From: Salipiger pentaromativorans
Lineage (GTDB): Bacteria; Pseudomonadota; Alphaproteobacteria; Rhodobacterales; Rhodobacteraceae
Assembly (NCBI RefSeq): GCF_024721115.1
Contig: NZ_JAMDHK010000004.1
Coordinates: forward strand, 147,862 to 211,861
DNA: 64,000 nt
Direction: 5' to 3'
Numbering within the stretch: position 1 is the stretch's first letter; the number at the start of each line of letters is the position of its first letter. Shown here piece by piece: positions 43,644 through 53,119 of the stretch. Under the pieces are notes generated by a model, which had not been told where the DNA came from, ran no database searches, and saw only the letters and a list, made by a program, of their open reading frames with translations. A program made the translations under genes and the position numbers.

Positions 43644-45065
43644 ATGATCTTCTCCGACCTGCGCATCCTCTGGTCCCTCGTCATCGCGGTCCTGCTGCCC
43701 ATCTTCGTGGCGCTTGCGATCTGGCGGGTCCTGCGCCATGCGCGCACACCGCAGGGTTCGGTCGCCTGGGTGGTCTTTCTGCTGGCCTCGCCCTGGTTCG
43801 CGCTGCCCGCCTATCTGCTTTTCGGCCACCACAAGCTGCATGGCTACACCAAGCAGCGCCGCGCCAGCCACGAGGCGATGAAACGGCTGGGGTCTTATGC
43901 AAAGGCGGTGCGCCCGCGCGACGCCCTGCCGGAGCACCGGCTGTTCGAGCGGCTGGCCGGGCTGCCGGTGGTCGGCGGCAACGAGCTTGAGCTGCTGATT
44001 GACGGCGAGGCGGTGTTTGCGGCGATCTTCGCCGCCATCGACCGGGCGGAAACCTATGTGCTGGTGCAGTATTACACCATCGCCGACGATGCGACGGGCG
44101 GCGCGCTGGCCGACCGTCTCATCGCCGCCGCCGGGCGCGGCGTCACGGTGCGGGTGATCTATGACGGCGTCGGCAGTTACGGGCTTTCGGGGACGTGGCG
44201 GGCGCGGCTGATGCAGGCCGGGGTGCAGGTGCTCGACCCGCGCCATGCGCGCGGCCCGACCTCGCGCCTGCAGGTGAATTTCCGCAACCACCGCAAGACG
44301 GTGATCGTGGACGGGCGGGAAGGCTTTCTTGGCGGGCTTAACATGTCCGACACCTATCGCGGGTTGAATGCCAAGTTCGGTGCCTGGCGCGATACGCATC
44401 TGCAGCTCCGAGGACCGGCGGTGGCGCAGCTCCAGCTCGCCTATATCGAGGACTGGCACTGGGCCACCGGCGAGGCGCTGGGGCCATCGCTGTTCTGGAC
44501 GCCCGCGCCGCGCGAGGACGGCGCGGACGCGGTGATCGTGCCCTGCGGCCCGGTGGACACGCTCGACACCGGGGCGCTCTATTACTTCGCCGCGATCTCG
44601 GAGGCGCGCGAACGGGTGTGGATCGCCTCGCCCTATTTCGTGCCCGACGGCGATATTCTCTCGGCGCTGAAGACGGCGGCGCTGCGCGGCTGCGATGTGC
44701 GCGTACTGGTGCCCGAGCGGCGCGACCACTGGCCCACCTGGCTGGCCGCCTTCGCCTATTTCGACGAGGTGCGCGAGGCGGGGGTGAAGGTCTATCGCTA
44801 TCAGCCGGGCTTCATGCATCAGAAGGTGGTGCTGACCGACGATAGGCTGGTGGGGATCGGCACCGCCAATCTCGACAACCGCTCGTTCCGGCTGAATTTC
44901 GAGACCATGGCGACGGTCTTCGACCATGAGTTCGCGCAAGAGGTGGCGGCGATGCTGGAGACCGATTTCGCCGCCGCCGAGCCGGTCGCGAAGACGCTGG
45001 GCGAGCAGCCGCTCTGGCTGCGGGCCGGGGCGCTTCTGGCGCGGCTGATGGCGCCGGTGTTGTGA
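43644..45065 (+). CDS. Cardiolipin synthase (phospholipase D superfamily)
   Basis: A 473-residue membrane enzyme with two N-terminal hydrophobic segments (about 8-28 and 40-60) and two HKD motifs: NHRKTVIVD (H216, K218, D223) and HQKVVLTDD (H392, K394, D399). It condenses two phosphatidylglycerols to cardiolipin. It is followed after seven bases by an endonuclease/phosphatase-fold gene, a pairing that suggests a shared lipid-related operon. Confidence 0.93.
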   Translation: MIFSDLRILWSLVIAVLLPIFVALAIWRVLRHARTPQGSVAWVVFLLASPWFALPAYLLFGHHKLHGYTKQRRASHEAMKRLGSYAKAVRPRDALPEHRLFERLAGLPVVGGNELELLIDGEAVFAAIFAAIDRAETYVLVQYYTIADDATGGALADRLIAAAGRGVTVRVIYDGVGSYGLSGTWRARLMQAGVQVLDPRHARGPTSRLQVNFRNHRKTVIVDGREGFLGGLNMSDTYRGLNAKFGAWRDTHLQLRGPAVAQLQLAYIEDWHWATGEALGPSLFWTPAPREDGADAVIVPCGPVDTLDTGALYYFAAISEARERVWIASPYFVPDGDILSALKTAALRGCDVRVLVPERRDHWPTWLAAFAYFDEVREAGVKVYRYQPGFMHQKVVLTDDRLVGIGTANLDNRSFRLNFETMATVFDHEFAQEVAAMLETDFAAAEPVAKTLGEQPLWLRAGALLARLMAPVL

Positions 45066-45072
45066 GGAAAAG

Positions 45073-45750
45073 ATGCGGTTGAAACTGGCCAGCTACAACA
45101 TTCGCAAGGCGGTGGGGCTCGACCGGCGCCGCGATCCGGCACGGATCCTGACGGTGCTGAACGGCATCGGCGCCGATGTGGTCATGCTTCAGGAGGCCGA
45201 TCTGCGGCTGGGCGCCCGGCCCGCCGCGATTCCGCGTTTCCTGATCGCGCAGGAGACCGATTACGAGGTGGTCGATCTGTCGGTGAATGACGTGAGCCTC
45301 GGCTGGCATGGCAATGCGGTGCTGCTGCGCCGGGGGCTGGAGCCGCAGAGCGTGAAGCGGATCGACCTGCCGGGGCTGGAACCGCGCGGCGCGGTGCAGG
45401 TCGATGTGGCGGGGCTGACGCTGGTGGGGGCGCATCTGGGGCTCATGCGGCGTTACCGGCTGTTGCAGATGACCGCGATCCGCGAGCATCTGCGCGGGCA
45501 CGAGGCGCGGACCTTTATCGCGGGCGATTTCAACGAATGGTCCGACATCCGCGGTTACGAGCCCTGGGAGACGGAGTTTCGGCTCGTGCTGCCGGGGCGC
45601 AGCTATCACGCGGCACGGCCCTTCGTGGCGCTCGACGGCTTCGCTTATGGCGCCGGGCTGACCATCGCGCAGATGGGGGTGGAGCGTTCGGGTCCGGCAC
45701 GGGTGGCCTCCGACCACCTGCCGATCTGGGCCGAGCTGGAGCGGCGATAG
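45073..45750 (+). CDS. Endonuclease/exonuclease/phosphatase family protein
   Basis: A 225-residue member of the EEP (DNase I-like) fold: SYNIRKAVG, the metal-binding glutamate in MLQEADLRLG, AGDFNEWSDIRG and the final SDHLPIWAELE. Linked to the cardiolipin synthase gene by a seven-base gap, it may hydrolyse a phospholipid or phosphodiester rather than DNA. The specific substrate cannot be read from the sequence. Confidence 0.88.
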   Translation: MRLKLASYNIRKAVGLDRRRDPARILTVLNGIGADVVMLQEADLRLGARPAAIPRFLIAQETDYEVVDLSVNDVSLGWHGNAVLLRRGLEPQSVKRIDLPGLEPRGAVQVDVAGLTLVGAHLGLMRRYRLLQMTAIREHLRGHEARTFIAGDFNEWSDIRGYEPWETEFRLVLPGRSYHAARPFVALDGFAYGAGLTIAQMGVERSGPARVASDHLPIWAELERR

Positions 45751-45774
45751 AGCCGGCTGCCGCCGCGCTGGGTG

Positions 45775-46143
45775 TCATGCGTCCGGCGTGCAGACGCGGA
45801 TACGGTGTCCGTCGGGGTCCAGCGCCACGAAGGTCAGGCCGAACACCGCTTCGGCGGGCGGCTGCTCGATGATGACGCCGGCAGCGCGCCACCGGTTGTG
45901 CAATGCCTGCACCTCGTCGTCGCTCGCCACCAAGAAGGCAATTTCGCAGCGGTGCCCGCTGCCGCCGGAAAGAAAATCCTGTGCGCTGGTGGACCAGAGG
46001 CCGACGCTCGTGCCGTTCTCGAAGGCAAAGGAGACATAGCTCGGAAAACGCGCCGCAGGCGGTGCGCCAAACAGTGTTTCGTAAAAAACGGCGCTTTCCA
46101 ACGGATCGGTCACATAGAGCAGGAAAAGGGACGGGGTCGGCAT
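45775..46143 (-). CDS. VOC/glyoxalase superfamily protein (PhnB-like)
   Basis: A 122-residue single VOC module: LFLLYVTDPLESAVFYETLFG at the start and FVALDPDGHRIRV at the end, carrying two typical metal-ligand positions. Members act as dioxygenases, lyases or binding-type resistance proteins, and nothing here selects among them. ATG 46143 is chosen; the longer frame lacks VOC sequence. Confidence 0.85.
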   Translation of the reverse strand: MPTPSLFLLYVTDPLESAVFYETLFGAPPAARFPSYVSFAFENGTSVGLWSTSAQDFLSGGSGHRCEIAFLVASDDEVQALHNRWRAAGVIIEQPPAEAVFGLTFVALDPDGHRIRVCTPDA

Positions 46144-46391
46144 GGCGCGCTCCTTTGGCAGCGTGGGTCTCGGGAAGCGGATACCGCGCGCTCCTGTCAG
46201 GAAACGGCGGGAAGGCCCGGTGCAGCGACGGCGCCGTGCGGTGCAAAATGCGCTGTCGGGCACCTTCGAAAGCCCGCAAAGGACGCCGAAAGCGGGCCCC
46301 TATCTGCTATGCCGCAGGGCTCGACCCTTGCAAGATCGGGGGGCATGGGCCATTTCTCTCAGCAAAGTGACCGCAAGCAGCGGAGGATAAG

Positions 46392-47306
46392 ATGCTGGAA
46401 CTGGGTGGCAAGACGCAGGCGCCGACGGGCGATCTGATCAAGGATGTGTCCGAGGCCGATTTCATGGCCGAGGTGGTGGACAAGTCGCAGGAGGTCCCGG
46501 TCATCGTGGATTTCTGGGCGCCCTGGTGCGGCCCCTGCAAGCAGCTTGGCCCGGCGCTGGAAGAGGCGGTGAAGGCCGCCAAGGGCGCCGTGGTGATGGC
46601 CAAGGTGAACGTGGACGAGAACCAGATGATCGCGGGCCAGCTACGCATCCAGTCGATCCCCACGGTCTATGCCTTCTGGAAGGGCCAGCCGGTCGACGGG
46701 TTTCAGGGCGCGCTGCCCGGCTCCGAGCTGAAGGCGTTTATCGACCGGGTCATCCAGGCGGCGGGCGGCGACGCCAGCGGCGGGCTCGACGAGGCGGTCG
46801 ATGCTGCCGAGGAAATGCTGGAGCAGGGCGCGGCCACCGACGCGGCGCAGACCTTTGCCGCGATCCTCGAGGAAGACCCCGAGAACGCCCGCGCCTATGG
46901 CGGCTTTGTCCGCGCGCATATCGCCCTCTCCGATCTCGACCAGGCAGAGGCGATCCTGAACGGCGCGCCGGTCTCGATCTCGAAAAGCGCCGAGCTGGAA
47001 GCGGCTCATGCGCAGCTTGAACTCGCCAAACAGGCGGCGGATGCGGGCCCGGTGGGCGAGCTTCAGGCCAAGGTCGATGCCGATCCGACCGATCTTCAGG
47101 CGCGGTTCGATCTGGCGCAGGCGCTTTACGCCAAGGGCGATGCCGAAGCCGCGGTCGAGCAGCTTCTGGAGGTCTTCAAGCGGGACCGCGAGTGGAACGA
47201 TGGCGCGGCCAAGGCGCAGCTCTTCACCATTTTCGAAGCGCTGAAGCCGAACGATCCGGTGGTTCTGCACGGGCGGCGCAAGCTCAGCTCGATGATATTT
47301 GCCTGA
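46392..47306 (+). CDS. Thioredoxin-fold protein with TPR tail (CnoX/YbbN-like)
   Basis: A 304-residue protein: thioredoxin domain (about 20-125) with an intact CGPC active site (C46, C49), then a helical TPR-type region of about 170 residues. E. coli YbbN/CnoX has this layout and protects substrates from oxidation for transfer to chaperones, but its active site is SXXC. Here both cysteines are kept, so it could be redox-active. GGAGG precedes the ATG. Confidence 0.9.
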   Translation: MLELGGKTQAPTGDLIKDVSEADFMAEVVDKSQEVPVIVDFWAPWCGPCKQLGPALEEAVKAAKGAVVMAKVNVDENQMIAGQLRIQSIPTVYAFWKGQPVDGFQGALPGSELKAFIDRVIQAAGGDASGGLDEAVDAAEEMLEQGAATDAAQTFAAILEEDPENARAYGGFVRAHIALSDLDQAEAILNGAPVSISKSAELEAAHAQLELAKQAADAGPVGELQAKVDADPTDLQARFDLAQALYAKGDAEAAVEQLLEVFKRDREWNDGAAKAQLFTIFEALKPNDPVVLHGRRKLSSMIFA

Positions 47307-47333
47307 CGGCGCATGCGGGCTAGCTCGCTCTTC

Positions 47334-47978
47334 ATGTCCAGGCGTTTCGACCTTCCGGGCACGATCCCGGTCTTTCCCCTTCCCGGCGCGCTGCTATTGC
47401 CGCGCGCCCGGCTGCCCCTGCATATCTTCGAGCCACGCTATCTGGCGATGCTCGACGACGCGCTGAAGACCGAGGCGCGGATCATCGGCATGATCCAGCC
47501 CGACCGCATGGCCGAACGCGACGGCGGCACCGGGCTGCACCGCATCGGCTGCGCGGGCCGCGTGACGCAGTTCTCGGAGACCGAGGACGGGCGCTATATG
47601 ATCACGCTCACTGGCCTGTCGCGCTTCCGCGTGTCGCGCGAGGTCGAGGGGTTCACCCCCTACCGCCGCTGCGAGGTGAGCTGGGAGGGGTTCGAGCGCG
47701 ATCTGGAGAGCGGCGACAGCGATCCCTGCTTCGACCGGGGCGCCTTTCTCAAACTGCTCGACCGCTATTTCGACGCGCGCGGGCTGTCGGCGGACTGGGC
47801 GACGCTGAAAGAGGCCGATGACGAGCTGCTGATCAACTCGCTGTCGATGCTTCTGGAATTCGCGGTCGAGGACAAGCAGGCGCTGCTCGAGGCGCCGTCG
47901 TTGCAGACCCGGCGGGAAACGCTGGTGACGCTGATCGAATATGCCCTGCGGGGCGGCGGAGAGGATAATATCCAATGA
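47334..47978 (+). CDS. LON N-terminal (substrate-binding) domain protein
   Basis: A 214-residue protein containing only the Lon substrate-binding domain ([20 protein letters not shown], then [13 protein letters not shown]), without ATPase or protease parts. Function is unknown; its neighbour encodes Trm112. ATG 47334 gives the common MSRRFDLPG start; an in-frame ATG at 47313 is the alternative. Neither has a strong ribosome binding site. Its stop overlaps the Trm112 start (ATGA). Confidence 0.88.
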   Translation: MSRRFDLPGTIPVFPLPGALLLPRARLPLHIFEPRYLAMLDDALKTEARIIGMIQPDRMAERDGGTGLHRIGCAGRVTQFSETEDGRYMITLTGLSRFRVSREVEGFTPYRRCEVSWEGFERDLESGDSDPCFDRGAFLKLLDRYFDARGLSADWATLKEADDELLINSLSMLLEFAVEDKQALLEAPSLQTRRETLVTLIEYALRGGGEDNIQ

Positions 47979-48178
47979 GTGACGCAGTGACCGCGCCCCA
48001 GGCGCCCGGATTCGACCGCCGCATGCTGGAGGCGCTGGTGTGCCCGGCGACGCAGGGTACGCTGGACTACGATGCCGAGCGGCAGGAGCTTGTCAGCCGC
48101 GCGGCGGGTCTGGCCTTTCCGATCCGCGACGGCATACCGGTGATGCTGGTCGATGAGGCGCGGCGACTGGAGGATTGA
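47975..48178 (+). CDS. Trm112 family protein
   Basis: A 67-residue protein with [17 protein letters not shown] and the closing [12 protein letters not shown] pattern. Trm112-type proteins serve as small partners or activators of methyltransferases; the usual zinc cysteines are reduced to a single one here, as often in bacteria. It is coupled to the LON-domain gene by a four-base overlap. Confidence 0.9.
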   Translation: MSDAVTAPQAPGFDRRMLEALVCPATQGTLDYDAERQELVSRAAGLAFPIRDGIPVMLVDEARRLED

Positions 48179-48218
48179 GGTCCGGTTGCGGGTCTCGGTG
48201 TCGCGTGAGGAGAGTGCC

Positions 48219-48485
48219 ATGGGGCGGAAGGTGATTTTGGTGGGGCTGGTCTTGGCCGGACATGCAGGGCTGCCCGCTTCGGCGGCGCCGGAGGCCGAAG
48301 CCTATTGGACGCAGTCCTGCGCCCGCTGCCATCGTGACGTGGTGGCGCTGACCGCGCCCTACGCCGGGCGCGACCCGCAAGAGGCGGCGGCAGAGCTCGA
48401 CAGCTTCCTTGCCCGCCACCGCGCGCCGGATGCCGCGCTGCGGGCGGCGCTGATCGACTGGCTGCTGTCTCAGGTCAGCGAATAG
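48219..48485 (+). CDS. Small periplasmic c-type cytochrome
   Basis: An 88-residue protein with a signal peptide (VILVGLVLAGHAGLPASAA) and one haem-binding CARCH motif (C34, C37, H38). The mature part contains no methionine, so the sixth iron ligand cannot be the usual Met; H67 is the only other histidine near the end, suggesting bis-His or five-coordinate haem. It converges on a ferric-reductase-like flavocytochrome gene and overlaps its end by 16 bases. They are probable redox partners by position. Confidence 0.8.
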   Translation: MGRKVILVGLVLAGHAGLPASAAPEAEAYWTQSCARCHRDVVALTAPYAGRDPQEAAAELDSFLARHRAPDAALRAALIDWLLSQVSE

Positions 48486-49900
48486 GCGGCGATGGCGGCG
48501 CTCAGCGCGGCGAAGAGCAGTGTGAACCCGCCGAGCATCCGCTTGTCTTTCCTCGATAGTGCTCCGGAGCCGTAGCTGAACCGCTCGTAGTCGATCTGCG
48601 ACAGTGGCACCCCCATCCCGGCCAGCAAATCGGTGAGCGAGGTCATCAGCGGGCCTGGCCCGCAGATCAGCACCTCGGTCTGCGCCGGGTCGAGCCCGTC
48701 GAGCAAACGCTGCATCTGCGCTTTGCCCAGCCGCCCTTGTGCGACCCCGTCGCCGGTGCCCGTGCTGGCCATCAGCAGCGGCGTGACATTCAGCGCCTCG
48801 AGTGCCGGGCGCAGCATCTCCTGCGGGATCATGTCCTTGGTGTCATGCGCGGAATAGGCAAAGCGCACGGGGCAGGCGCTGCCGCGATGGGCCAGATCGG
48901 TCAGGATCGAGAGGGCCGGCGCGATCCCCACGCCTCCGGCAATCAGCACCAGCCCGCCGCGCGGCTTGCCGCTGGGGCCGAAGCTGCCATGCGGCCCGTC
49001 GATGCCCACCCGCGTACCCGGCGTGACGCTGCCGAGCGAGGAGGTGAAATCGCCGACCTCCTGAATCAGCAGGCGAAGCTGTGGGTCATGCGGGGCCGAG
49101 GCGATGGAGAACGGGTGATCGTGCAGCGGCAACCGCCGCCCACCCACACTGGCCCAAACGAATTGTCCGGGGCGGAACCGCAGCCGGTGTCCCTGCGGGT
49201 TGTCGAGCGTCAGCTCCCAGATACGCGGGGTCAGCTTGCGCACCCCCGCCACGGTCCAACAGTCGCGGGCGGGGCGCGTCAGCCGTTTCACATAGACCCA
49301 GAGCGCGGGCAGGGTGACCGCCAGCGCAAAGCCGATCCAGAGCGCGGTGCCCGCCGGGCCCATGCGCCCGTCGCCGAGGATGTGCCAGACCAGCAGGGCC
49401 ACCAGCGCCACGGCGCCAAGCGCGTGGCTGGCGCGCCAGATCTGGTAGCGTGCCGGCAGACGGTCGCGCAGCAGCGCCAATACGACCAGCAGCACCAGGA
49501 GGAGGAGCGCGAACCGCGCATCCCAAAGCGTGTCCGAGGTGGCGTAGAAGAGCAGCCGCCGGGTCACGCGATAGGGGCGCTCGGGATCGGGCAGGCCGAT
49601 GAGGAAGGCCACATGCGCCAATGCAAACGCCAACGCCACGGGAGCGGCCCATTTGTGAAACGCCATGGTGATGTCGATGCCGATCCGGCCCGAGACGGCC
49701 TCGAACCGCCCGCTGGAGATCATTTGCAGCAGGATCATCCCTGCCGCCACGGTGCCCGTCGCAGCAGCGAATTGCATGGTCACATGGCGATGCGCTTCGC
49801 CCGCCGCTGCGGCAAACGCCAAGGGCAGCAGCACCGCGCCGGTATAAAGCAGCGCAAGGATCAGGGGCGGAAGGCCCCGGCGGCGGGGAAGATCGGTCAT
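48470..49900 (-). CDS. Ferric-reductase-like transmembrane flavocytochrome (NAD(P)H oxidoreductase)
   Basis: A 476-residue membrane protein. Residues 1-215 hold about six helices with paired histidines for haem b (MAFHKWAAPVALAFALAHVAF and IWRASHALG...LLVWHIL). Residues 220-440 form a ferredoxin-reductase module with HPFSIAS (FAD), GGVGIAPALSIL (nucleotide) and CGPGPLM. A further hydrophobic segment closes the chain. It would move electrons from cytosolic NAD(P)H across the membrane, perhaps to the small cytochrome c encoded tail to tail. GGGAGG precedes the ATG. Confidence 0.88.
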   Translation of the reverse strand: MTDLPRRRGLPPLILALLYTGAVLLPLAFAAAAGEAHRHVTMQFAAATGTVAAGMILLQMISSGRFEAVSGRIGIDITMAFHKWAAPVALAFALAHVAFLIGLPDPERPYRVTRRLLFYATSDTLWDARFALLLLVLLVVLALLRDRLPARYQIWRASHALGAVALVALLVWHILGDGRMGPAGTALWIGFALAVTLPALWVYVKRLTRPARDCWTVAGVRKLTPRIWELTLDNPQGHRLRFRPGQFVWASVGGRRLPLHDHPFSIASAPHDPQLRLLIQEVGDFTSSLGSVTPGTRVGIDGPHGSFGPSGKPRGGLVLIAGGVGIAPALSILTDLAHRGSACPVRFAYSAHDTKDMIPQEMLRPALEALNVTPLLMASTGTGDGVAQGRLGKAQMQRLLDGLDPAQTEVLICGPGPLMTSLTDLLAGMGVPLSQIDYERFSYGSGALSRKDKRMLGGFTLLFAALSAAIAAYSLT

Positions 49901-49963
49901 CTTGGCCTCCCAAGGAATGGCGCCGAGTCTACCCTGCCAACCTTGCCGCAGCCTTGAGCGGGG

Positions 49964-50935
49964 TCAAAGCGTGGTGTCGAGCGCGCGGCGGAAAACGGCC
50001 GGATCGACATTGCCGCCCGAAACCGTGCAGATCACCGCATCGCCCTCGATCTCGTCAGGACGGAAGAGCGCGGAGGCCAGCGCCACCGCGCCGCCCGGCT
50101 CGGCGACGATCTTGAGATGGCGGAAGGCGGCCTGCATGGCGCGCAGGGCCTCTTCTTCGGACACGGCAAGGCCCGGCCCGCAGAGGCGCTGCATGATCGG
50201 GAAGGTCAGGTTGCCCGGCTGCGGCGTGACGATCGCGTCGCAGATATTGCCGGAAAGCTGGTTGTTGCGTTCGATCCCGCCCGAGGCGAGCGAGCGTTTC
50301 ACATCGTCAAACCCTTCGGGTTCCGCAGGCCGCACCCGCAGGCCCGGCGCCTTGGCCTCCAGCGCCAGCGCGATGCCCGAAGTGAGCCCGCCGCCACCGC
50401 AGCAGACGATCACATCCGCCTCGGTCACGCCTTCCTCCGCCGCCTGTTCGGCGATCTCCAGCCCGCAGGTGCCCTGACCCGCGATGACCAGCGGCTCGTC
50501 GAACGGTTTGATCAGCGTCAGCCCGCGCTCTTCCGCGAGCTTGGCGCCAAGCGCGTCGCGGTCTTCGTTGGCACGGTCATAGGGCACGACCTCGGCGCCC
50601 AACCCCTTGGTGCCCGCGACCTTCGCGGCGGGCGCGTCCGAGGGCATGATGATCACGGCGGGAATGCCATGGGCGCGGGCGGCGGCGGCGATGCCCTGCG
50701 CATGGTTGCCCGAGGAAAACGCGATAACCCCACGCTTGCGGATCTCTGGGTCAAGCGCCGAAATCGCCGACCAGCCGCCGCGGAACTTGAAGCTGCCGGT
50801 GTGTTGCAGGCACTCGGCCTTGACCAGCACGCGGCGGCCCGCGATCTCGTCGAGGAAGGGGGAGGAGAGCAGCGGCGTGCGGCGGGCGTGACCGGCCAGC
50901 CGCAGAGCGGCGGCCTCGATACGGGCGATGTCCAT
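49964..50935 (-). CDS. Threonine/serine dehydratase (PLP, fold type II)
   Basis: A 323-residue enzyme with the PLP lysine in GSFKFRGG, the phosphate-binding glycine loop CCGGGGLTSG and SSGNHAQGIA. It has no C-terminal regulatory domain, so it is the catabolic type (threonine ammonia-lyase or serine racemase/dehydratase) rather than biosynthetic IlvA. A longer frame from 51055 overlaps the next gene's start and is not used. Confidence 0.88.
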   Translation of the reverse strand: MDIARIEAAALRLAGHARRTPLLSSPFLDEIAGRRVLVKAECLQHTGSFKFRGGWSAISALDPEIRKRGVIAFSSGNHAQGIAAAARAHGIPAVIIMPSDAPAAKVAGTKGLGAEVVPYDRANEDRDALGAKLAEERGLTLIKPFDEPLVIAGQGTCGLEIAEQAAEEGVTEADVIVCCGGGGLTSGIALALEAKAPGLRVRPAEPEGFDDVKRSLASGGIERNNQLSGNICDAIVTPQPGNLTFPIMQRLCGPGLAVSEEEALRAMQAAFRHLKIVAEPGGAVALASALFRPDEIEGDAVICTVSGGNVDPAVFRRALDTTL

Positions 50936-51037
50936 GTGGGGTATCCTGTCGGCTTGTTCCGGCGGCAAGGTGCGCCCGGCGGTCCGGGGTGTCAACGGGG
51001 GTTGCCCTGCAAGGCGGCGCCGGGCAGGAGTCGGGTC

Positions 51038-51577
51038 ATGATCGAGCGGCATCATCAGGCGGAAGACGTGAGCTCGCGGGCGCTCTATTCGCCCTGCGAG
51101 CGCTACCGCTACGGGCTGGAGCGGGTCTGGGGCGACGGGCCCATGCTGCTTTACATCATGCTGAACCCCTCGACGGCGGACGAGCTGCGCAACGATCCCA
51201 CCATCGAACGCTGCCAGCGCCGCGCGGGGCAGCTCGGCTTCGGCGCCATGCGGATCGCCAATCTCTTCGCCTGGCGCGCCACCCGGCCCGAGGATCTGCG
51301 CCGGGCCGAGGCGCCGGTGGGGCCGGAGAACGACGCGCTTCTACAGACCTGGCAGGGCGAGGCGGATATGACGCTGGCGGCCTGGGGCGTGCATGGCGCG
51401 CATCTGGGGCGCGGCCCGGAGATGGCGGCGGCGCTCGGAGGGGCGCTGCATCATCTGGGGCTGACCCGCGACGGGCATCCGCGCCACCCGCTCTACGTCT
51501 CCTACAAGGTGCAGCCCGAACCCTGGCCCGCCGCCGCGCGCTATGCGGAAACCGCGGCGGCGTTTTCCGGCGGTTAA
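51038..51577 (+). CDS. DUF1643 domain-containing protein
   Basis: A 179-residue soluble protein. The DUF1643 core is visible as YIMLNPSTADELRNDPTIER followed by ANLFAWRATRPEDL. The family is widespread, often near phage or accessory genes, and has no established function. CAGGAG precedes the ATG at 51038. It is divergent from the dehydratase gene and followed after 78 bases by the RTX-type gene. Confidence 0.85.
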   Translation: MIERHHQAEDVSSRALYSPCERYRYGLERVWGDGPMLLYIMLNPSTADELRNDPTIERCQRRAGQLGFGAMRIANLFAWRATRPEDLRRAEAPVGPENDALLQTWQGEADMTLAAWGVHGAHLGRGPEMAAALGGALHHLGLTRDGHPRHPLYVSYKVQPEPWPAAARYAETAAAFSGG

Positions 51578-51655
51578 CCTTCCTCTGCGAAATCCGTTGA
51601 AGGGCTGTCGGCGATCGGGGAAGATCGCCGCGCGCCTGATATGTGAGGATGGCGG

Positions 51656-52672
51656 ATGCTGTGGTTGGCCGGTTTGATGGGAATGATGGTGCTGGGATCG
51701 GTCGCGGTCATCGGCACGCAAGACACGTCGCCGGACGAAGATGTCGGCGATGGCGATCTGCCCGAAGACCTGCATGCCGGGCCGGAAGAGGCGTCCGCAG
51801 ATCCGGAGGCCGCCGCTTCGGCCAGGGCTGAGACGGGGGGCGGGGGTCTGATCGCCTCCGGCACGCCGGGGGACGATACGCTGATCGGCACGGAGCGGAC
51901 CGACCTGCTGGGCGGGTCCGACGGCGACGATCTGGTCGATGGGCGCGGCGACGATGACGAGCTTCTGGGCGGTGACGGGTCCGATACGGTGATCGGCGGC
52001 GCGGGCAACGACACGTTGCATGGCGATGGCGGCAGCGATCTGCTGCTGGGGCTCGAGGGCAACGATGTGCTTTATGCCCATGACGGGGGTGGCACGCTCG
52101 ATGGCGGCGCCGGCGACGACGAGCTGCAAAGCGGGCAAGCCGCCGACTCGCTGCTGGGCGGCACCGGAAACGACGCGCTGCACGGGCGTGAGGGCGACGA
52201 CACCCTGCGCGGCGGGCTTGGATTGGATACGCTGTTCGGCGGCTGGGACAACGACGCCCTGTCGGGGGTGGAGCGGGATGCGGCGGGTTCTGACCGCGAC
52301 GGGCAGGATTTTCTCAACGGCGGCGATGGTGACGACACGCTGGAGATCGGCGCGGGCGATGTGGCAACGGGCGGCGAGGGGGCCGACCTGTTCATGCTCG
52401 GGCATTGGGGTGCCGGGGGCGAGACGGCCACGCTGATGGATTTCGATGCCGCGCAGGACCAGATGCTGGTCGTCTATGACGACAGCGCCGGCGATGCCGT
52501 GCCCGAGCTGGAACTGCGGGCCAGCCCCGATACGCCAGGCATGATGGAGCTCCTGCTGGACGGCGCCGTGCTGGCGGTGATGCCAGAGGCGGATGCTCCG
52601 GACCCGGACAGCATCGTTCTTGTCGGAGAAAGCATGGCACCGGCGCTGGGCGCGGCCTCGCCGGCGCCCTGA
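51656..52672 (+). CDS. RTX (haemolysin-type calcium-binding repeat) protein with N-terminal membrane segment
   Basis: A 338-residue acidic protein. An N-terminal hydrophobic helix (residues 2-20, LWLAGLMGMMVLGSVAVIG) is followed by an acidic linker and about thirteen GGxGxD-type nonapeptides (roughly residues 68-230, for example GSDTVIGGAGNDTLHGDGG). The C-terminal domain has the GADLFML/DFDAAQDQMLV pattern common in roseobacter RTX proteins. RTX proteins normally leave by type I secretion via the C-terminus; the N-terminal helix suggests it might instead stay anchored. No type I secretion genes are in the window. Confidence 0.88.
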   Translation: MLWLAGLMGMMVLGSVAVIGTQDTSPDEDVGDGDLPEDLHAGPEEASADPEAAASARAETGGGGLIASGTPGDDTLIGTERTDLLGGSDGDDLVDGRGDDDELLGGDGSDTVIGGAGNDTLHGDGGSDLLLGLEGNDVLYAHDGGGTLDGGAGDDELQSGQAADSLLGGTGNDALHGREGDDTLRGGLGLDTLFGGWDNDALSGVERDAAGSDRDGQDFLNGGDGDDTLEIGAGDVATGGEGADLFMLGHWGAGGETATLMDFDAAQDQMLVVYDDSAGDAVPELELRASPDTPGMMELLLDGAVLAVMPEADAPDPDSIVLVGESMAPALGAASPAP

Positions 52673-53119
52673 GGGGGCGTCACACGGGGGGAGGACAAGG
52701 CGCGGGCTGCGCCTTACCGTCTGCGCGCCTGCGGTTCAGAGACCGCCGCGCAGCTTGTCTGCCGGCGTATTGTGGCGGTCGCTTCGACCTTGCGAGGACC
52801 AGGCGCATGCTCTCCCGGAGTACGAGGGCAGGTCACACTGTGCGTGGCCAGGGGGCAACCGGTGGGCCGCAACCGGATACGGCGTCTGCGCGGCGCTAGG
52901 CGGCGAGGCTGCCGCCTGCTGGCCGTGTCTTGCGCTGCGGGTCTGGCTGCTGTTTCGGTGGGCGAGGGCCGCAGGGGGCACTTGGGATTTTCCTTTTCAT
53001 CGGCGTGGAATCGCCCTATACGCGCGCATCCGCTCGACGACCGAGCGGCTTTCTCCACGGGCCCTGCTGGACGACATCCCGGCTTGCGCCATCCACACCA
53101 ACCTTCGAAGGAGACCCCG
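52673..53119. other. 447-base gap upstream of rpsO, with terminator-like hairpin and leader
   Basis: No gene is supported. An AAGGCGC/GCGCCTT hairpin (about 52698-52716) follows the RTX gene and may terminate it. The distal part carries the rpsO promoter (see 52994-53022) and a leader of roughly 90 bases in which S15 autoregulation could act. The frames open here have no ribosome binding site. Confidence 0.5.
52994..53022 (+). promoter_or_regulatory. Candidate rpsO promoter
   Basis: TTTTCA (52994-52999) and TATACG (53017-53022) are spaced by 17 bases, about 100 bases before the rpsO start. The same hexamer TTTTCA with a 17-base spacer and TATGGC occurs before pnp. Confidence 0.45.
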
